This document shows, piece after piece, positions 53,947 to 62,605 of a stretch of 64,000 nt of DNA. The translations under genes were made by a program, and so were the position numbers. Numbering within the stretch: the first letter of the stretch is position 1; each line of letters opens with the position of its first letter. The stretch is taken from positions 3,557,001 through 3,621,000 of the forward strand of contig NZ_JACHMN010000002.1 in NCBI RefSeq assembly GCF_014204945.1. Reading direction: 5' to 3'. The notes below the pieces were generated by a model. The model did not search any database and was not told where the DNA came from. It worked only from the letters and a program-made list of their open reading frames with translations. The stretch comes from Allocatelliglobosispora scoriae (GTDB lineage: Bacteria > Actinomycetota > Actinomycetes > Mycobacteriales > Micromonosporaceae).

Positions 53947-54972
53947 TCAGCCGGCCGACCGGCTGGAGAGTTCCCGCAGCTCGCCGATGATGCTCGCCCA
54001 GGGTGCGTCGCTGTAGGGCGGCAGGGAGAAGACGATGCGGTCGGCGAGCTCGCCGTAGCGGGCGTGCAGCCGCCGGGCGATCGTGTGCGGCTCCCCGACC
54101 AGGGCCAGCACCTCCAGCACGTCGTCGTCGATGAGCTCGGCCATCTCCGTCCAGCCGCCGGTCAGCGACAGCTCGAACAGCTCCCAATAGAGGTCGCTCA
54201 GCCCGTGCAGGTGCAGCACCTCGGCGTAGGCCGGCGTGGAGGCGTAGAAGCTGATGTGCCGCCGCATCGCCGCCCGGCAGACATCGAAGGACTCCTCGGT
54301 CGCGGCGGTCACCAGGAAGAGCGGGACCACCACCTCGAACTCCTCCCGCGGCCGGCCGGACGCCGCCAGGCCCTTCTGCACCGACGGGAGGATGACCTCG
54401 CGGAGGTAGCGCGGCGTGCTGAACTGGTGGACCAGGATCCCGTCGCCGACCTCGCCGGCGAGCTTCGCCATCTGCGGGCCGACCGCCGCCAGGTAGACCG
54501 GCGGTGCCGGGATGTCGGTGGGCCCCGGCGAGAAGACCGGCGGCATGAGGGTGTGCTGGTAGAAATCGCCGCGGAAGTCGGGTTCCCGGTCCTCCCGCCA
54601 TGCCCCCCAGATCTCGCGCAGCGCCGCGACATATTCCCGAAGCCGACCGATCGGGCGCGAATAGGGCATCGAGAAGCGCTGGGTGACGTGCGCCTCGACC
54701 TGGCTGCCGAGCCCGAGCACGAAGCGCCCGCCCGAGAAGCGCTGAAGATCATCAGCCAGGTACGCCGTATTCATCGGGCTGCGCGCGAAGGCGACGGCCG
54801 CAGCCGTCCCCGCGATCGCGGTCCTGGTGTGCTCCAGCGCCACCGTTATCGGCAGGAAGGGATCGTGATTGGTCTCGCCCGTCCAGAGGCCGTCGAGCCC
54901 CAGCTCCTCGGCCTGTGCGGCGGACTGCGCAGCACCGGCCAGCGCGTTGTCAAGGCGGGCGTCGATTCTCAT
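53947..54972 (-). CDS. LLM-class (F420-dependent type) oxidoreductase
   Basis: 341 aa from the ATG at 54972 (MRIDARLDNALAGAAQSAAQAEELGLDGLWTGE). Luciferase-like TIM barrel; DPFLPITVALEHTRTAIAG, FVLGLGSQVEAHVTQRF, PPVYLAAVGPQMAKLAGEVGDGILVHQF. Motifs fit the F420-using TIGR03617/LLM group of actinobacteria; the substrate is unknown. It stands alone between the epimerase gene and tRNA-Leu. Confidence 0.88.
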   Translation of the reverse strand: MRIDARLDNALAGAAQSAAQAEELGLDGLWTGETNHDPFLPITVALEHTRTAIAGTAAAVAFARSPMNTAYLADDLQRFSGGRFVLGLGSQVEAHVTQRFSMPYSRPIGRLREYVAALREIWGAWREDREPDFRGDFYQHTLMPPVFSPGPTDIPAPPVYLAAVGPQMAKLAGEVGDGILVHQFSTPRYLREVILPSVQKGLAASGRPREEFEVVVPLFLVTAATEESFDVCRAAMRRHISFYASTPAYAEVLHLHGLSDLYWELFELSLTGGWTEMAELIDDDVLEVLALVGEPHTIARRLHARYGELADRIVFSLPPYSDAPWASIIGELRELSSRSAG

Positions 54973-55113
54973 GATGCCTCGATGGGTGTGAGGAGTGGGC
55001 GAGAACGCCACCCATCATCGCCCGCTGATGTGCATCTGTCACTGCGGAACCGGATGACCGGCGACAACCAGCCGAAACCGCGCGCGAAGAGGAACTCAGC
55101 ACGAATGCGCAAC

Positions 55114-55142
55114 AAAAAAATCCCGGAGCCGAAGCTCCGGGA
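55114..55142 (-). terminator. Rho-independent terminator of tRNA-Leu
   Basis: On the minus strand a 9-bp stem (TCCCGGAGC/GCTCCGGGA, 55142-55121) with a TTCG loop is followed by seven T (55120-55114). It lies 40 nt past the tRNA 3' end. It is the clearest U-tract terminator in the window. Confidence 0.95.
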
Positions 55143-55181
55143 TCGTCTCGTTACAGCGGGCACCGACTCTCGTCGGCGCCT

Positions 55182-55267
55182 TGGTGGGGAAGAAGGGAGT
55201 TGAACCCTCACGTCCTTTCGGACACACGGACCTGAACCGTGCGCGTCTGCCATTCCGCCACTTCCCC
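55182..55267 (-). tRNA. tRNA-Leu (anticodon CAG)
   Basis: 86 nt including an encoded CCA. The 5' acceptor GGGGAAG (55267-55261) pairs with CTTCCCC. A long variable arm is present, as required for Leu. The anticodon loop GGTTCAGGTCC carries CAG; the T-arm has GGGTTCAACTCCC. Confidence 0.96.
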
Positions 55268-55498
55268 AGACGCATGCCGCGGCACCGAGACATATAAGAT
55301 CTGTCTCGATTAGGACAGCTTGATCAGCCTAAACCGACACTCTGCCCGCCACCAACCGGTTTATCCAGTCGGCTCGGCGGAGAGAACAGTAACACGACCA
55401 GCCTCGGGGCACCGAACCGGGACTGGAAGGGGATTGGGGCGCAGACGTGATGGGTGGCGGACGGATAGCATCATGTCCTCGGAACCCGAGGAGGACCG

Positions 55499-56242
55499 GT
55501 GAGTGTGCTGCAACGCTTTGAGAAGAGACTGGAAGGCCTGGTAGAAGGTGCCTTTGCCAAGGTCTTCAAGGGTGTCGTCCACCCTGTGGAGATCTTGAAC
55601 GCCATGCAAAGGGAGGCCGAGGCCCACAAGGCGATCCTCGCCGGCGGTCGCACTCTGGTGCCCAACCGCTACGTGATCGACCTCTCGCCCTACGACCACA
55701 GCCGGCTCGCGCCCTATGCGGCCGCGCTGGCCCAGGAGCTCGCCCAGTCGCAAGCCGAGTTCATCGGTGAGCAGGCCTGGACGGTCTACGGCGATGTGAT
55801 CGTCGAGATCGAGCGGGGCGACGGCCTGGACACGGGCATGTTCCGGGTCACGGCGGAGGTCTACACGGGCGGCGAGCCGTCCGGCTACGACCAGCCGCCG
55901 CAACAGCAGTACGCCGATTACCAGCAGCAGGGCGGCGGTTTCGTCCAGCCCGGTGGTGCTCGCAACGTGCGGTTGGTGGCGGGCGACGGGCGGACCTATC
56001 CGCTCGCGATCGGCTCGACCGTGATCGGCCGAGGTGACCAGGCCAACCTGCGCCTGCCCGATGTGGGCATCTCGCGCAGGCACGCCCGGCTGGACTTCGA
56101 CGGCGGGCAGGTGGTCCTCACGGACCTCGGCTCGACCAACGGCACCATGGTCAACGGTCAGCGCGTCTCCGCGGTGGCCCTGAACCCTGGTGACATGGTC
56201 CAGATCGGCACGACCACATTGACGTTCCGCGTGGACGGTTAA
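55499..56242 (+). CDS. fhaA: FhaA: DUF3662 + FHA phosphothreonine-binding protein
   Basis: 247 aa from a GTG at 55499 (GAGGAGG upstream). The N-terminal DUF3662 domain (1-115, VLQRFEKRLEGLVEGAFAKVFKGVVHPVEI) binds the kinase system; a Gln/Gly/Tyr linker; the C-terminal FHA domain (about 155-245) has GRGDQANLRLPDVGISRRHARL and DLGSTNGTMVNG. In mycobacteria FhaA binds phosphorylated MviN/PknB and regulates peptidoglycan synthesis. First gene of the seven-gene signalling operon; a 23-nt hairpin (55286-55308) lies upstream. Confidence 0.95.
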   Translation: MSVLQRFEKRLEGLVEGAFAKVFKGVVHPVEILNAMQREAEAHKAILAGGRTLVPNRYVIDLSPYDHSRLAPYAAALAQELAQSQAEFIGEQAWTVYGDVIVEIERGDGLDTGMFRVTAEVYTGGEPSGYDQPPQQQYADYQQQGGGFVQPGGARNVRLVAGDGRTYPLAIGSTVIGRGDQANLRLPDVGISRRHARLDFDGGQVVLTDLGSTNGTMVNGQRVSAVALNPGDMVQIGTTTLTFRVDG

Positions 56243-56247
56243 CGCCC

Positions 56248-56730
56248 GTGCCCGAATTCGTCCTCGCCGCCGCCCGGTTCGGCTTTCTCATTCTTCTGTG
56301 GATCTTCGTGTTCACGGTGGTGGGGGTCATCCGGCGGGACCTCTTCGCCGGGGCACGCTCATCTCGGCTCGTCGCTGCGCCCCGCGGGGTGGGCGCAGCG
56401 GCAGGACACACCCGGCCTGCGAAGGTGAAGAAGGGCCGGGCAGCTCATCAGCTTGTGGTTACCGCCGGCACGCTCGCCGGCACTCGTCTGACCCTGGGCG
56501 AGGCCGCGATCACGATCGGCCGTGCCGAAGACTCCACGCTCGTCATCACCGACGACTATGCCTCCGCGCGGCACGCACGACTGGTGCCCCGCAGCGGTCA
56601 GTGGTTTCTCGAAGACCTTGGCTCGACCAACGGCACATATCTGGACCGGACGAAGGTCTCCGGCCCTACCCCCGTACCCCTCGGCGTGCCGATTCGCATC
56701 GGCCGCACTGCCATTGAGTTGCGACCATGA
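56248..56730 (+). CDS. fhaB: FhaB (FipA-like) membrane FHA protein
   Basis: 160 aa. One N-terminal membrane segment (about 8-28), a basic linker, and an FHA domain (about 66-158) with GRAEDSTLVITDDYASARHARL and DLGSTNGTYLDR. Its mycobacterial counterpart FipA links FtsZ and FtsQ under PknA control. Conserved linker Thr residues just before the FHA may be phosphosites (inference). The stop overlaps the pstP start. Confidence 0.94.
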   Translation: MPEFVLAAARFGFLILLWIFVFTVVGVIRRDLFAGARSSRLVAAPRGVGAAAGHTRPAKVKKGRAAHQLVVTAGTLAGTRLTLGEAAITIGRAEDSTLVITDDYASARHARLVPRSGQWFLEDLGSTNGTYLDRTKVSGPTPVPLGVPIRIGRTAIELRP

Positions 56731-58085
56731 CCCTGACCTTGCGCTATGCGGCCCGCAGTGACCGCGGTCTGATCCGGGACGGAAACCAGGATTCCGTCTA
56801 CGCCGGCCCGCGACTGCTCGCCGTCGCCGATGGCATGGGCGGCATGGCCGCCGGTGACCTCGCCAGCAACATCGTCATCGGTGCGATGGCTCCGCTCGAC
56901 GAGGACGTCCCCGGTGACGCCCTCGTCGACGCGTTGCGTGGCGCCGTCGAGGTTGCCAACCAGCACCTTCGCGACACCGTCGACGCCAATCCCCACCTGG
57001 AGGGGATGGGCACGACGCTCACCGCGATGCTCTTCTCCGGCACCAAGATCGGTCTCGTGCACATCGGCGACTCGCGGGCGTACATGCTCCGGGACAACGA
57101 GTTCGCGCAGATCACCAAGGACGACACCTACGTCCAGATGCTCGTCGACGAGGGCCGGATCTCGGCCGAGGAGGCGACCGGGCACCCCCAGCGCTCGCTG
57201 CTGACCCGGGCGATGGACGGCCGCGACATCGAGCCGGAGTATTCGGTCCGGCAGGTCATCGTCGGCGACCGCTACCTCATCTGCTCCGACGGGCTCTCCG
57301 GAGTCGTCAGCTCGGAGACGATCGGCGAGACGCTGCGGGAGTATGTCGACCCGTCGCAGTGTGTCGAGCGCCTCATCGCGCTCGCGCTGCGCGGCGGCGG
57401 CCCCGACAACATCACCGTCATCATCGCCGACGCGACCAACGACGACATCATGGAGGACTCTCCGGTCGTCGGCGGCGCAGCCGCTCGTGATCGCGGCATG
57501 ACGCAGCAGGCCTCCGTCGAGTCGACGCCGGCCACCCGGGCCGCCACGCTCACCGCGGGACCTCGGACGCCGGCCCCGCCCGCCGCCCCCAGCGCGGACG
57601 AGACCGACCGGCCCAAGCGGCACACCCTGCGTACGCTCACCCTGCTGGTCATCCTCGTCGCCCTGCTCAGCGGCGGCCTGTGGTACGGGTGGCACCTGAC
57701 CCAGTCGCAGTATTACGTCGGCGTCACCTCCGACGGATACGTGGCCGTCTTCAAGGGCGTCCCGGGCCAGCTCGCCGGGGTCAGCCTCTCCAGCTCCTAC
57801 CAGGTCAGCACGTTGCGGGCCGAGGAGCTGACGCCGGTCGCGCAGGAGCGGGTCCGCAAGGGCATCCAGGCCGACACCGCGAAGGACGCGATGGTCATCC
57901 TCACCGGGCTGACCAGCTCCGATGCGGCCAACACCAACCTGCTGCCGATCTGCCAGGTGAGCCCGTCGCCCTCCGCCTCTCCGAGTGCGGCACTGCCCGG
58001 GACCCCCTCGCCGTCGCCGAGCGTCTCGGCGTCACCCACCCCCGGATCAGACGTGATCGTCAGCCCGGCTCCGTGCAGGTCCTGA
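56727..58085 (+). CDS. pstP: PstP PP2C-family Ser/Thr phosphatase
   Basis: 452 aa. Catalytic PP2C domain (about 1-235) with RSDRGLIRDGNQDSVY, VADGMGGMAAGDLAS, HIGDSRAYML, LLTRAMDG and GGPDNITVI: all metal-binding Asp positions are present. A linker, one membrane segment (about 295-315), and an extracytoplasmic part ending in a Pro/Ser tail follow. It dephosphorylates PknA/PknB and their targets. ATGA overlap with fhaB. Confidence 0.96.
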   Translation: MTLTLRYAARSDRGLIRDGNQDSVYAGPRLLAVADGMGGMAAGDLASNIVIGAMAPLDEDVPGDALVDALRGAVEVANQHLRDTVDANPHLEGMGTTLTAMLFSGTKIGLVHIGDSRAYMLRDNEFAQITKDDTYVQMLVDEGRISAEEATGHPQRSLLTRAMDGRDIEPEYSVRQVIVGDRYLICSDGLSGVVSSETIGETLREYVDPSQCVERLIALALRGGGPDNITVIIADATNDDIMEDSPVVGGAAARDRGMTQQASVESTPATRAATLTAGPRTPAPPAAPSADETDRPKRHTLRTLTLLVILVALLSGGLWYGWHLTQSQYYVGVTSDGYVAVFKGVPGQLAGVSLSSSYQVSTLRAEELTPVAQERVRKGIQADTAKDAMVILTGLTSSDAANTNLLPICQVSPSPSASPSAALPGTPSPSPSVSASPTPGSDVIVSPAPCRS

Positions 58086-58104
58086 TGACGAAGCCGAGGA
58101 TCCG

Positions 58105-59817
58105 GTGACAGCCATGCCCGCAGCGATGCCCCTCGCGGGCGGCGCCGCCGATGCCGCCGTGCCCGCCGTGACCAAGCGCGCCCGCCGGGCGCGCCGGACC
58201 GAGCTCCTCCTGGTGATCGCCGGGATGGTGCTCGTCGCCGCATACGCGGGGGCGGTCGAGGCCAACCTGATGGACGGGGTCACCCCGGACTTCTGGGTCC
58301 CCGCCGCCCTGCTCGCCGTCGTCTTCCTCGTCATGCACGTGGTGGTCCGGCTCCGGGCGCCCTACGCCGATCCGGTGCTGCTGCCGGCGGCGGCGACGCT
58401 CAACGGGCTCGGTGTGGCGTTCCTGCGCCGCATCGACCTCGCCCGCACCCCCGCGGACGAGCGTTTCGACCTGGGCATCTTCGCCCGGGAGGGCGGCCGC
58501 CAGCTCCTGTGGACCACGATCGCGGTGGCCTGCGCGGCGGTGCTGCTCTACTTCCTGCGCGACCACCGCACCATCTCGCGGTACGCCTGGACGCTCGGCT
58601 TCGTCGGCATCGTGCTGATGATGATCCCGGCCGCCCTGCCGCGCAGCCTCTCCGAGGTCAACGGCGCGAAGCTGTGGATCCGGCTGGGCTCCTTCTCGAT
58701 CCAGCCCGGTGAGTTCGCCAAGCTGATGCTGCTGAGCTTCTTCGCCTACTACCTGGTGCGCAAGCGCGAGGTGCTGGCGCTGGCGAGCAAGCGGTTCCTC
58801 GGCATCGACTTCCCGCGCGGGCGTGACCTCGGTCCCGTCGTCGTGGTCTGGATGCTCAGCGTCATGGTCCTCGTCTTCGAGAAGGACCTCGGCACCGCAC
58901 TGCTCTACTTCGGCATGTTCGTGGTGATGCTCTACATCGCCACCGAGCGCGTCAGCTGGCTCATCATCGGTCTGCTGCTCTTCTTCAGCGGCGCCTTCCT
59001 CGCCTATTTCCTCGGCGCCTCGATCGGCGGACCGTTCGCCAACTTCTACCAGCGGGCCAACATCTGGCTGCACCCCTTCGAGGACCCCTACAACGACGGC
59101 TACCAGCTGGTGCAGTCGCTGCTCGGCCTCGGCACGGGCGGCATGTTCGGCACGGGACCCGGCGCGGGCTCGCCCAACCAGGTGCCCGAGGTCCGCAACG
59201 ACTTCATCTTCGCCGGCATGGGCGAGGAGATCGGGCTCTTCGGTCTCACCGCGCTGCTGGTGCTCTATCTATTCATCGTGCAGCGCGGCATCCGGGCCGG
59301 CCTCGCCGTCCGGGACTCCTTCGGCAAGCTGCTCGCCGGCGGCCTCTCCTTCACCCTGGGCCTGCAGGTCTTCGTCATCATCGGCGGCGTCACCAAGCTG
59401 ATCCCGCTGACCGGCCAGACCACGCCGTTCCTCGCGGCCGGCGGCTCCTCGCTGATGGCCAACTGGCTGCTCATCGCGCTGCTCATCCGGATCTCGGACG
59501 CGGCTCGTGCTCCGCTCGGCGCGCCCGGTGGCGTGGTCCGTCCGCCGGTGGCCTCGGCTCCGGTCCGGCCGCGGGCGGCCCAGCCACCACCGCCGCCGAT
59601 CCCGCAGGAGGTCGCCGAAGCCAAGACCGAGATGGTCCGGCCACCCTCGGCCGCCGCCGCACCGGTCAAACCGCTTCCGCCCACCCCGGTTCACCCCGTC
59701 AGCGCGCTGCCGCCCACCCCGGCACAGCCCGTCAGCGCGCTCCCGGCGATCCCGACCGGCGATGAGCCGGCACCGGCACGCGCCGATGACCCGATCGATC
59801 CGCAGGAGAAGCCGTGA
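58105..59817 (+). CDS. rodA: RodA/FtsW-family SEDS peptidoglycan polymerase
   Basis: 570 aa from a GTG at 58105. Twelve or so membrane segments; SEDS motifs WIRLGSFSIQPGEFAKL, VFEKDLGTALLYFG, YNDGYQLVQSLLGLGTGGMFGTGPG and the periplasmic EVRNDFIFAGMGEE. The cytoplasmic Pro-rich C-terminal tail (about 475-570) contains a tandem repeat (LPPTPVHPVSA/LPPTPAQPVSA). It polymerises glycan strands with its class B PBP partner, PbpA. ATGA overlap with pbpA. Confidence 0.95.
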   Translation: MTAMPAAMPLAGGAADAAVPAVTKRARRARRTELLLVIAGMVLVAAYAGAVEANLMDGVTPDFWVPAALLAVVFLVMHVVVRLRAPYADPVLLPAAATLNGLGVAFLRRIDLARTPADERFDLGIFAREGGRQLLWTTIAVACAAVLLYFLRDHRTISRYAWTLGFVGIVLMMIPAALPRSLSEVNGAKLWIRLGSFSIQPGEFAKLMLLSFFAYYLVRKREVLALASKRFLGIDFPRGRDLGPVVVVWMLSVMVLVFEKDLGTALLYFGMFVVMLYIATERVSWLIIGLLLFFSGAFLAYFLGASIGGPFANFYQRANIWLHPFEDPYNDGYQLVQSLLGLGTGGMFGTGPGAGSPNQVPEVRNDFIFAGMGEEIGLFGLTALLVLYLFIVQRGIRAGLAVRDSFGKLLAGGLSFTLGLQVFVIIGGVTKLIPLTGQTTPFLAAGGSSLMANWLLIALLIRISDAARAPLGAPGGVVRPPVASAPVRPRAAQPPPPPIPQEVAEAKTEMVRPPSAAAAPVKPLPPTPVHPVSALPPTPAQPVSALPAIPTGDEPAPARADDPIDPQEKP

Positions 59818-61328
59818 ACGCCCCGCTCCGCAGAGTCGGCGTCGTCGCGCTGATCCTCTTTGGTCTGCTCTTTGCCAACCTCAACTGGGTCATGGCGGTG
59901 AAGTCCGACGAGTATCGGACCAGCCCTTACAACGGGCGGGTGATGCTGGCGGAGTACGACCACAAGCGCGGCACGATCCTCGCCGGAGGTGTCGCCCTGG
60001 CCGAGTCCCGGGCGACCAACGGGGACCTCAAGTACCTCCGCGTCTACCCGACCAGCCCGGCCGCGTACGCCCACATCGTCGGCTTCCGCCCGGTGCAGGG
60101 TGCCGCGATCGACATCGAGCGCACGGAGAACGAGTTCCTCGCCGGGACGAGCGACAAGCTCTTCGCCGACCGGCTGCGCGACATCTTCTCCAACGAGAAG
60201 ACCCCGGGCGGCAACGTCGTCCTCTCGGTGATGCGCCGGGCGCAGGAGACGGCCTACCAGGAGCTCGTCAAGAACAAGAAGGGTGCGAAGGTCGGTGCCG
60301 TCGTGGCGCTGGACCCTCGGACCGGGGCGATCCTGGCGATGGCCTCCACGCCGAGCTATGACCCCAACCCGCTGACGAGCCACAACACGGATGCGGCGAA
60401 CGCGGCCTACAACAAGCTCGACAAGGACCCGAACGAGCCGCTGCTCAACCGGGCCACCCAGGAGACCTTCCCGCCGGGCTCGACCTTCAAGGTGATCCTC
60501 TCGGCGGCGGCGCTGAGCCGCGGCTACACGATCAACACGCCGATCCCTGCCGGGCCGAGCTACCAGCCGCCGCAGACCGATCACAAGATCACCAACGCGG
60601 CCGCCTCGATCTGCCCGGAACCGCAGGTCACCCTGATCGAGGCGCTCACCGAGTCGTGCAACACGGGGTACGCCCAGCTCGGCGTCACCCTCGGCCCGCA
60701 GGCGATCATCGACACCGCCACCGCGTTCGGCTTCAACGATCCGTCGCTCACCTATGGCCGGCTCGACTCCGATGTGAAGCAGAGCCCGGTCGCCGAGAGC
60801 CTCGTCGGCAAACTGACCCGAGATGACGGCCAGCCGGACCCGCCGAAGATCGCGCAATCCTCGATCGGCCAGAACGACGTCCGGATGACGCCCATGGAGG
60901 GCGCCATGCTGGCGGCGGCGGTCGCCAACAACGGTTCGCAGATGCGGCCCTACCTGGTCGAGCAGCTCCTCGGGCCCGACCTCATCACGCGGCACTACAC
61001 GGCCGTGCCGAAGCAGCTGCGCCAGTCCTGCACCAGCCAGATCGCGGGCGACCTGCGCGAGATGATGGTCAGCGCGGTCGAGAACGGCACCGGCAAGGCG
61101 GCCCAGATCGACGGCTACGAGGTCGGCGGCAAGACGGGTACCGCCGAGAACGCCGAGAACGAGAAGGACCACGGCTGGTTCATCGGCTTCGCGCGTAACA
61201 AGGACGGCGTGCCAGTGGCGGCCGTCGCGGTCTTCCTCAAGAACGCCGGTTCCGGTGGCAGCTCCGAGTCCGCCCGCATCGCCGGCCAGGTCATGAAAGC
61301 GATCATCGCGGAAAAGGGAGGCAAGTGA
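59814..61328 (+). CDS. pbpA: Class B penicillin-binding protein PbpA
   Basis: 504 aa from a GTG at 59814. One N-terminal membrane anchor (about 8-28), pedestal domain, then the transpeptidase domain: SxxK nucleophile STFK (Ser about 223), SCN (281-283) and KTG (440-442). It cross-links peptidoglycan for RodA-type growth or septation. ATGA overlaps with rodA and pknA show tight coupling. Confidence 0.96.
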   Translation: MNAPLRRVGVVALILFGLLFANLNWVMAVKSDEYRTSPYNGRVMLAEYDHKRGTILAGGVALAESRATNGDLKYLRVYPTSPAAYAHIVGFRPVQGAAIDIERTENEFLAGTSDKLFADRLRDIFSNEKTPGGNVVLSVMRRAQETAYQELVKNKKGAKVGAVVALDPRTGAILAMASTPSYDPNPLTSHNTDAANAAYNKLDKDPNEPLLNRATQETFPPGSTFKVILSAAALSRGYTINTPIPAGPSYQPPQTDHKITNAAASICPEPQVTLIEALTESCNTGYAQLGVTLGPQAIIDTATAFGFNDPSLTYGRLDSDVKQSPVAESLVGKLTRDDGQPDPPKIAQSSIGQNDVRMTPMEGAMLAAAVANNGSQMRPYLVEQLLGPDLITRHYTAVPKQLRQSCTSQIAGDLREMMVSAVENGTGKAAQIDGYEVGGKTGTAENAENEKDHGWFIGFARNKDGVPVAAVAVFLKNAGSGGSSESARIAGQVMKAIIAEKGGK

Positions 61329-62605
61329 TGATTGCCCCCGGCACGATGCTGAGCGGCCGCTACCGGATGGATGAGCGGATCGCCGGTGGCGGCATGGGCG
61401 ACGTCTGGCGCGGCACCGACGAGACCCTCGGCCGGACCGTCGCCATCAAGATCATGCTGCCCGCACTGATGGACGAGCCCGGCTTCGCCGAGCGCTTCCG
61501 CCAGGAGGCGCGCACGATGGCGACGATCAAGAACCCGAGCGTCGTCGACATCTACGACTACGGCAGCGACCAGAACATCGCCTACCTCGTCATGGAGTAT
61601 GTCGAGGGCGACCCGCTGTCGCGGACGCTCGGCCGGGTCGGCCGGCTCACCCCGACTCGCACGATGGCGCTGATCGCGCAGGCCGCCGACGCGTTGCAGG
61701 CGGCGCACAGCAAGGGCATCGTCCACCGCGACGTGAAGCCGGGCAACCTGCTCGTCCGGGCCAACGGCACCCTCGTCCTCACCGATTTCGGCATCGCCCG
61801 CTCGGCGGTGGCGGCACAGCTCACCGCCGCCGGTGCGGTCCTCGGCACCGCCTCCTACCTCGCTCCCGAGCAGGCAGCCGGCCAGACCGCGACCGCGCTG
61901 TCGGACATCTACGCCCTGGGCGTCGTCGCCTACCAGTGCCTCTCCGGCCGGCGCCCCTTCGAGGGCGACAACCCGATCGAGATCGCGATGAAGCACGTCC
62001 GGGAACACCCGCCGGCCCTGCCCGGCGACGTGCCACCGGCGGTTCGCGCGATCGTCGAGCGGGCCATGGCGAAGGACCCGGCCGCCCGCTGGCCCACCGC
62101 CGCGATCCTGGCGGCGACTGCCCGGCAGGCCGCCACCGCACTCGGCGGTCAGCAGAGCGGCCGGGCCGCGCCTACCGTTCCCCACCGGCCGATCTCTCCC
62201 ACGCCTGTGTCGCCGACGCCGGTCCCGCCGCAGCACCAGCGTCCGGTGCAGCAGCAGCCGTCCTACCAGCGTGCGCAGGTGCCGGTTCCGAACACCCGGC
62301 CTACCAGTGGTCCGCCGGTGAGCCCGGCCCGTCCCGGCAGTCCGGCGCCGACGAGCCCCGCCCGCCCCGCGCAGCCGCAGAATCGTCCGCAGCCGACGCA
62401 ACCTGACGGGGCCGGCTCGCGTACCTTTGTGAAGATTTTGTTGTTGTTTTTGGCCATGACCGCGATCGTGTTGATCTCCTGCGTCATCGGCTATCAGATC
62501 AAGATGAATGCACTACCCGATAGTGCAAACCATGCGAATAGTCGGCCTCTTGCGGCGACCATGAGCATGTTGACGGACCCGACCGAAGGACGACGGACGA
62601 GATGA
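61325..62605 (+). CDS. pknA: PknA Ser/Thr protein kinase
   Basis: 426 aa. Hanks-type kinase: Gly loop IAGGGMGDVWRG (19-30), Lys 42, HRDVKPGN (from 134), DFGIARS, TASYLAPEQ, SDIYALGVVAYQCL. A long Pro/Gln-rich juxtamembrane region follows, then one membrane segment (about 370-394) and a short outer tail without PASTA domains. It phosphorylates cell-division and elongation proteins. ATGA overlap with pknB. Confidence 0.96.
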   Translation: MMIAPGTMLSGRYRMDERIAGGGMGDVWRGTDETLGRTVAIKIMLPALMDEPGFAERFRQEARTMATIKNPSVVDIYDYGSDQNIAYLVMEYVEGDPLSRTLGRVGRLTPTRTMALIAQAADALQAAHSKGIVHRDVKPGNLLVRANGTLVLTDFGIARSAVAAQLTAAGAVLGTASYLAPEQAAGQTATALSDIYALGVVAYQCLSGRRPFEGDNPIEIAMKHVREHPPALPGDVPPAVRAIVERAMAKDPAARWPTAAILAATARQAATALGGQQSGRAAPTVPHRPISPTPVSPTPVPPQHQRPVQQQPSYQRAQVPVPNTRPTSGPPVSPARPGSPAPTSPARPAQPQNRPQPTQPDGAGSRTFVKILLLFLAMTAIVLISCVIGYQIKMNALPDSANHANSRPLAATMSMLTDPTEGRRTR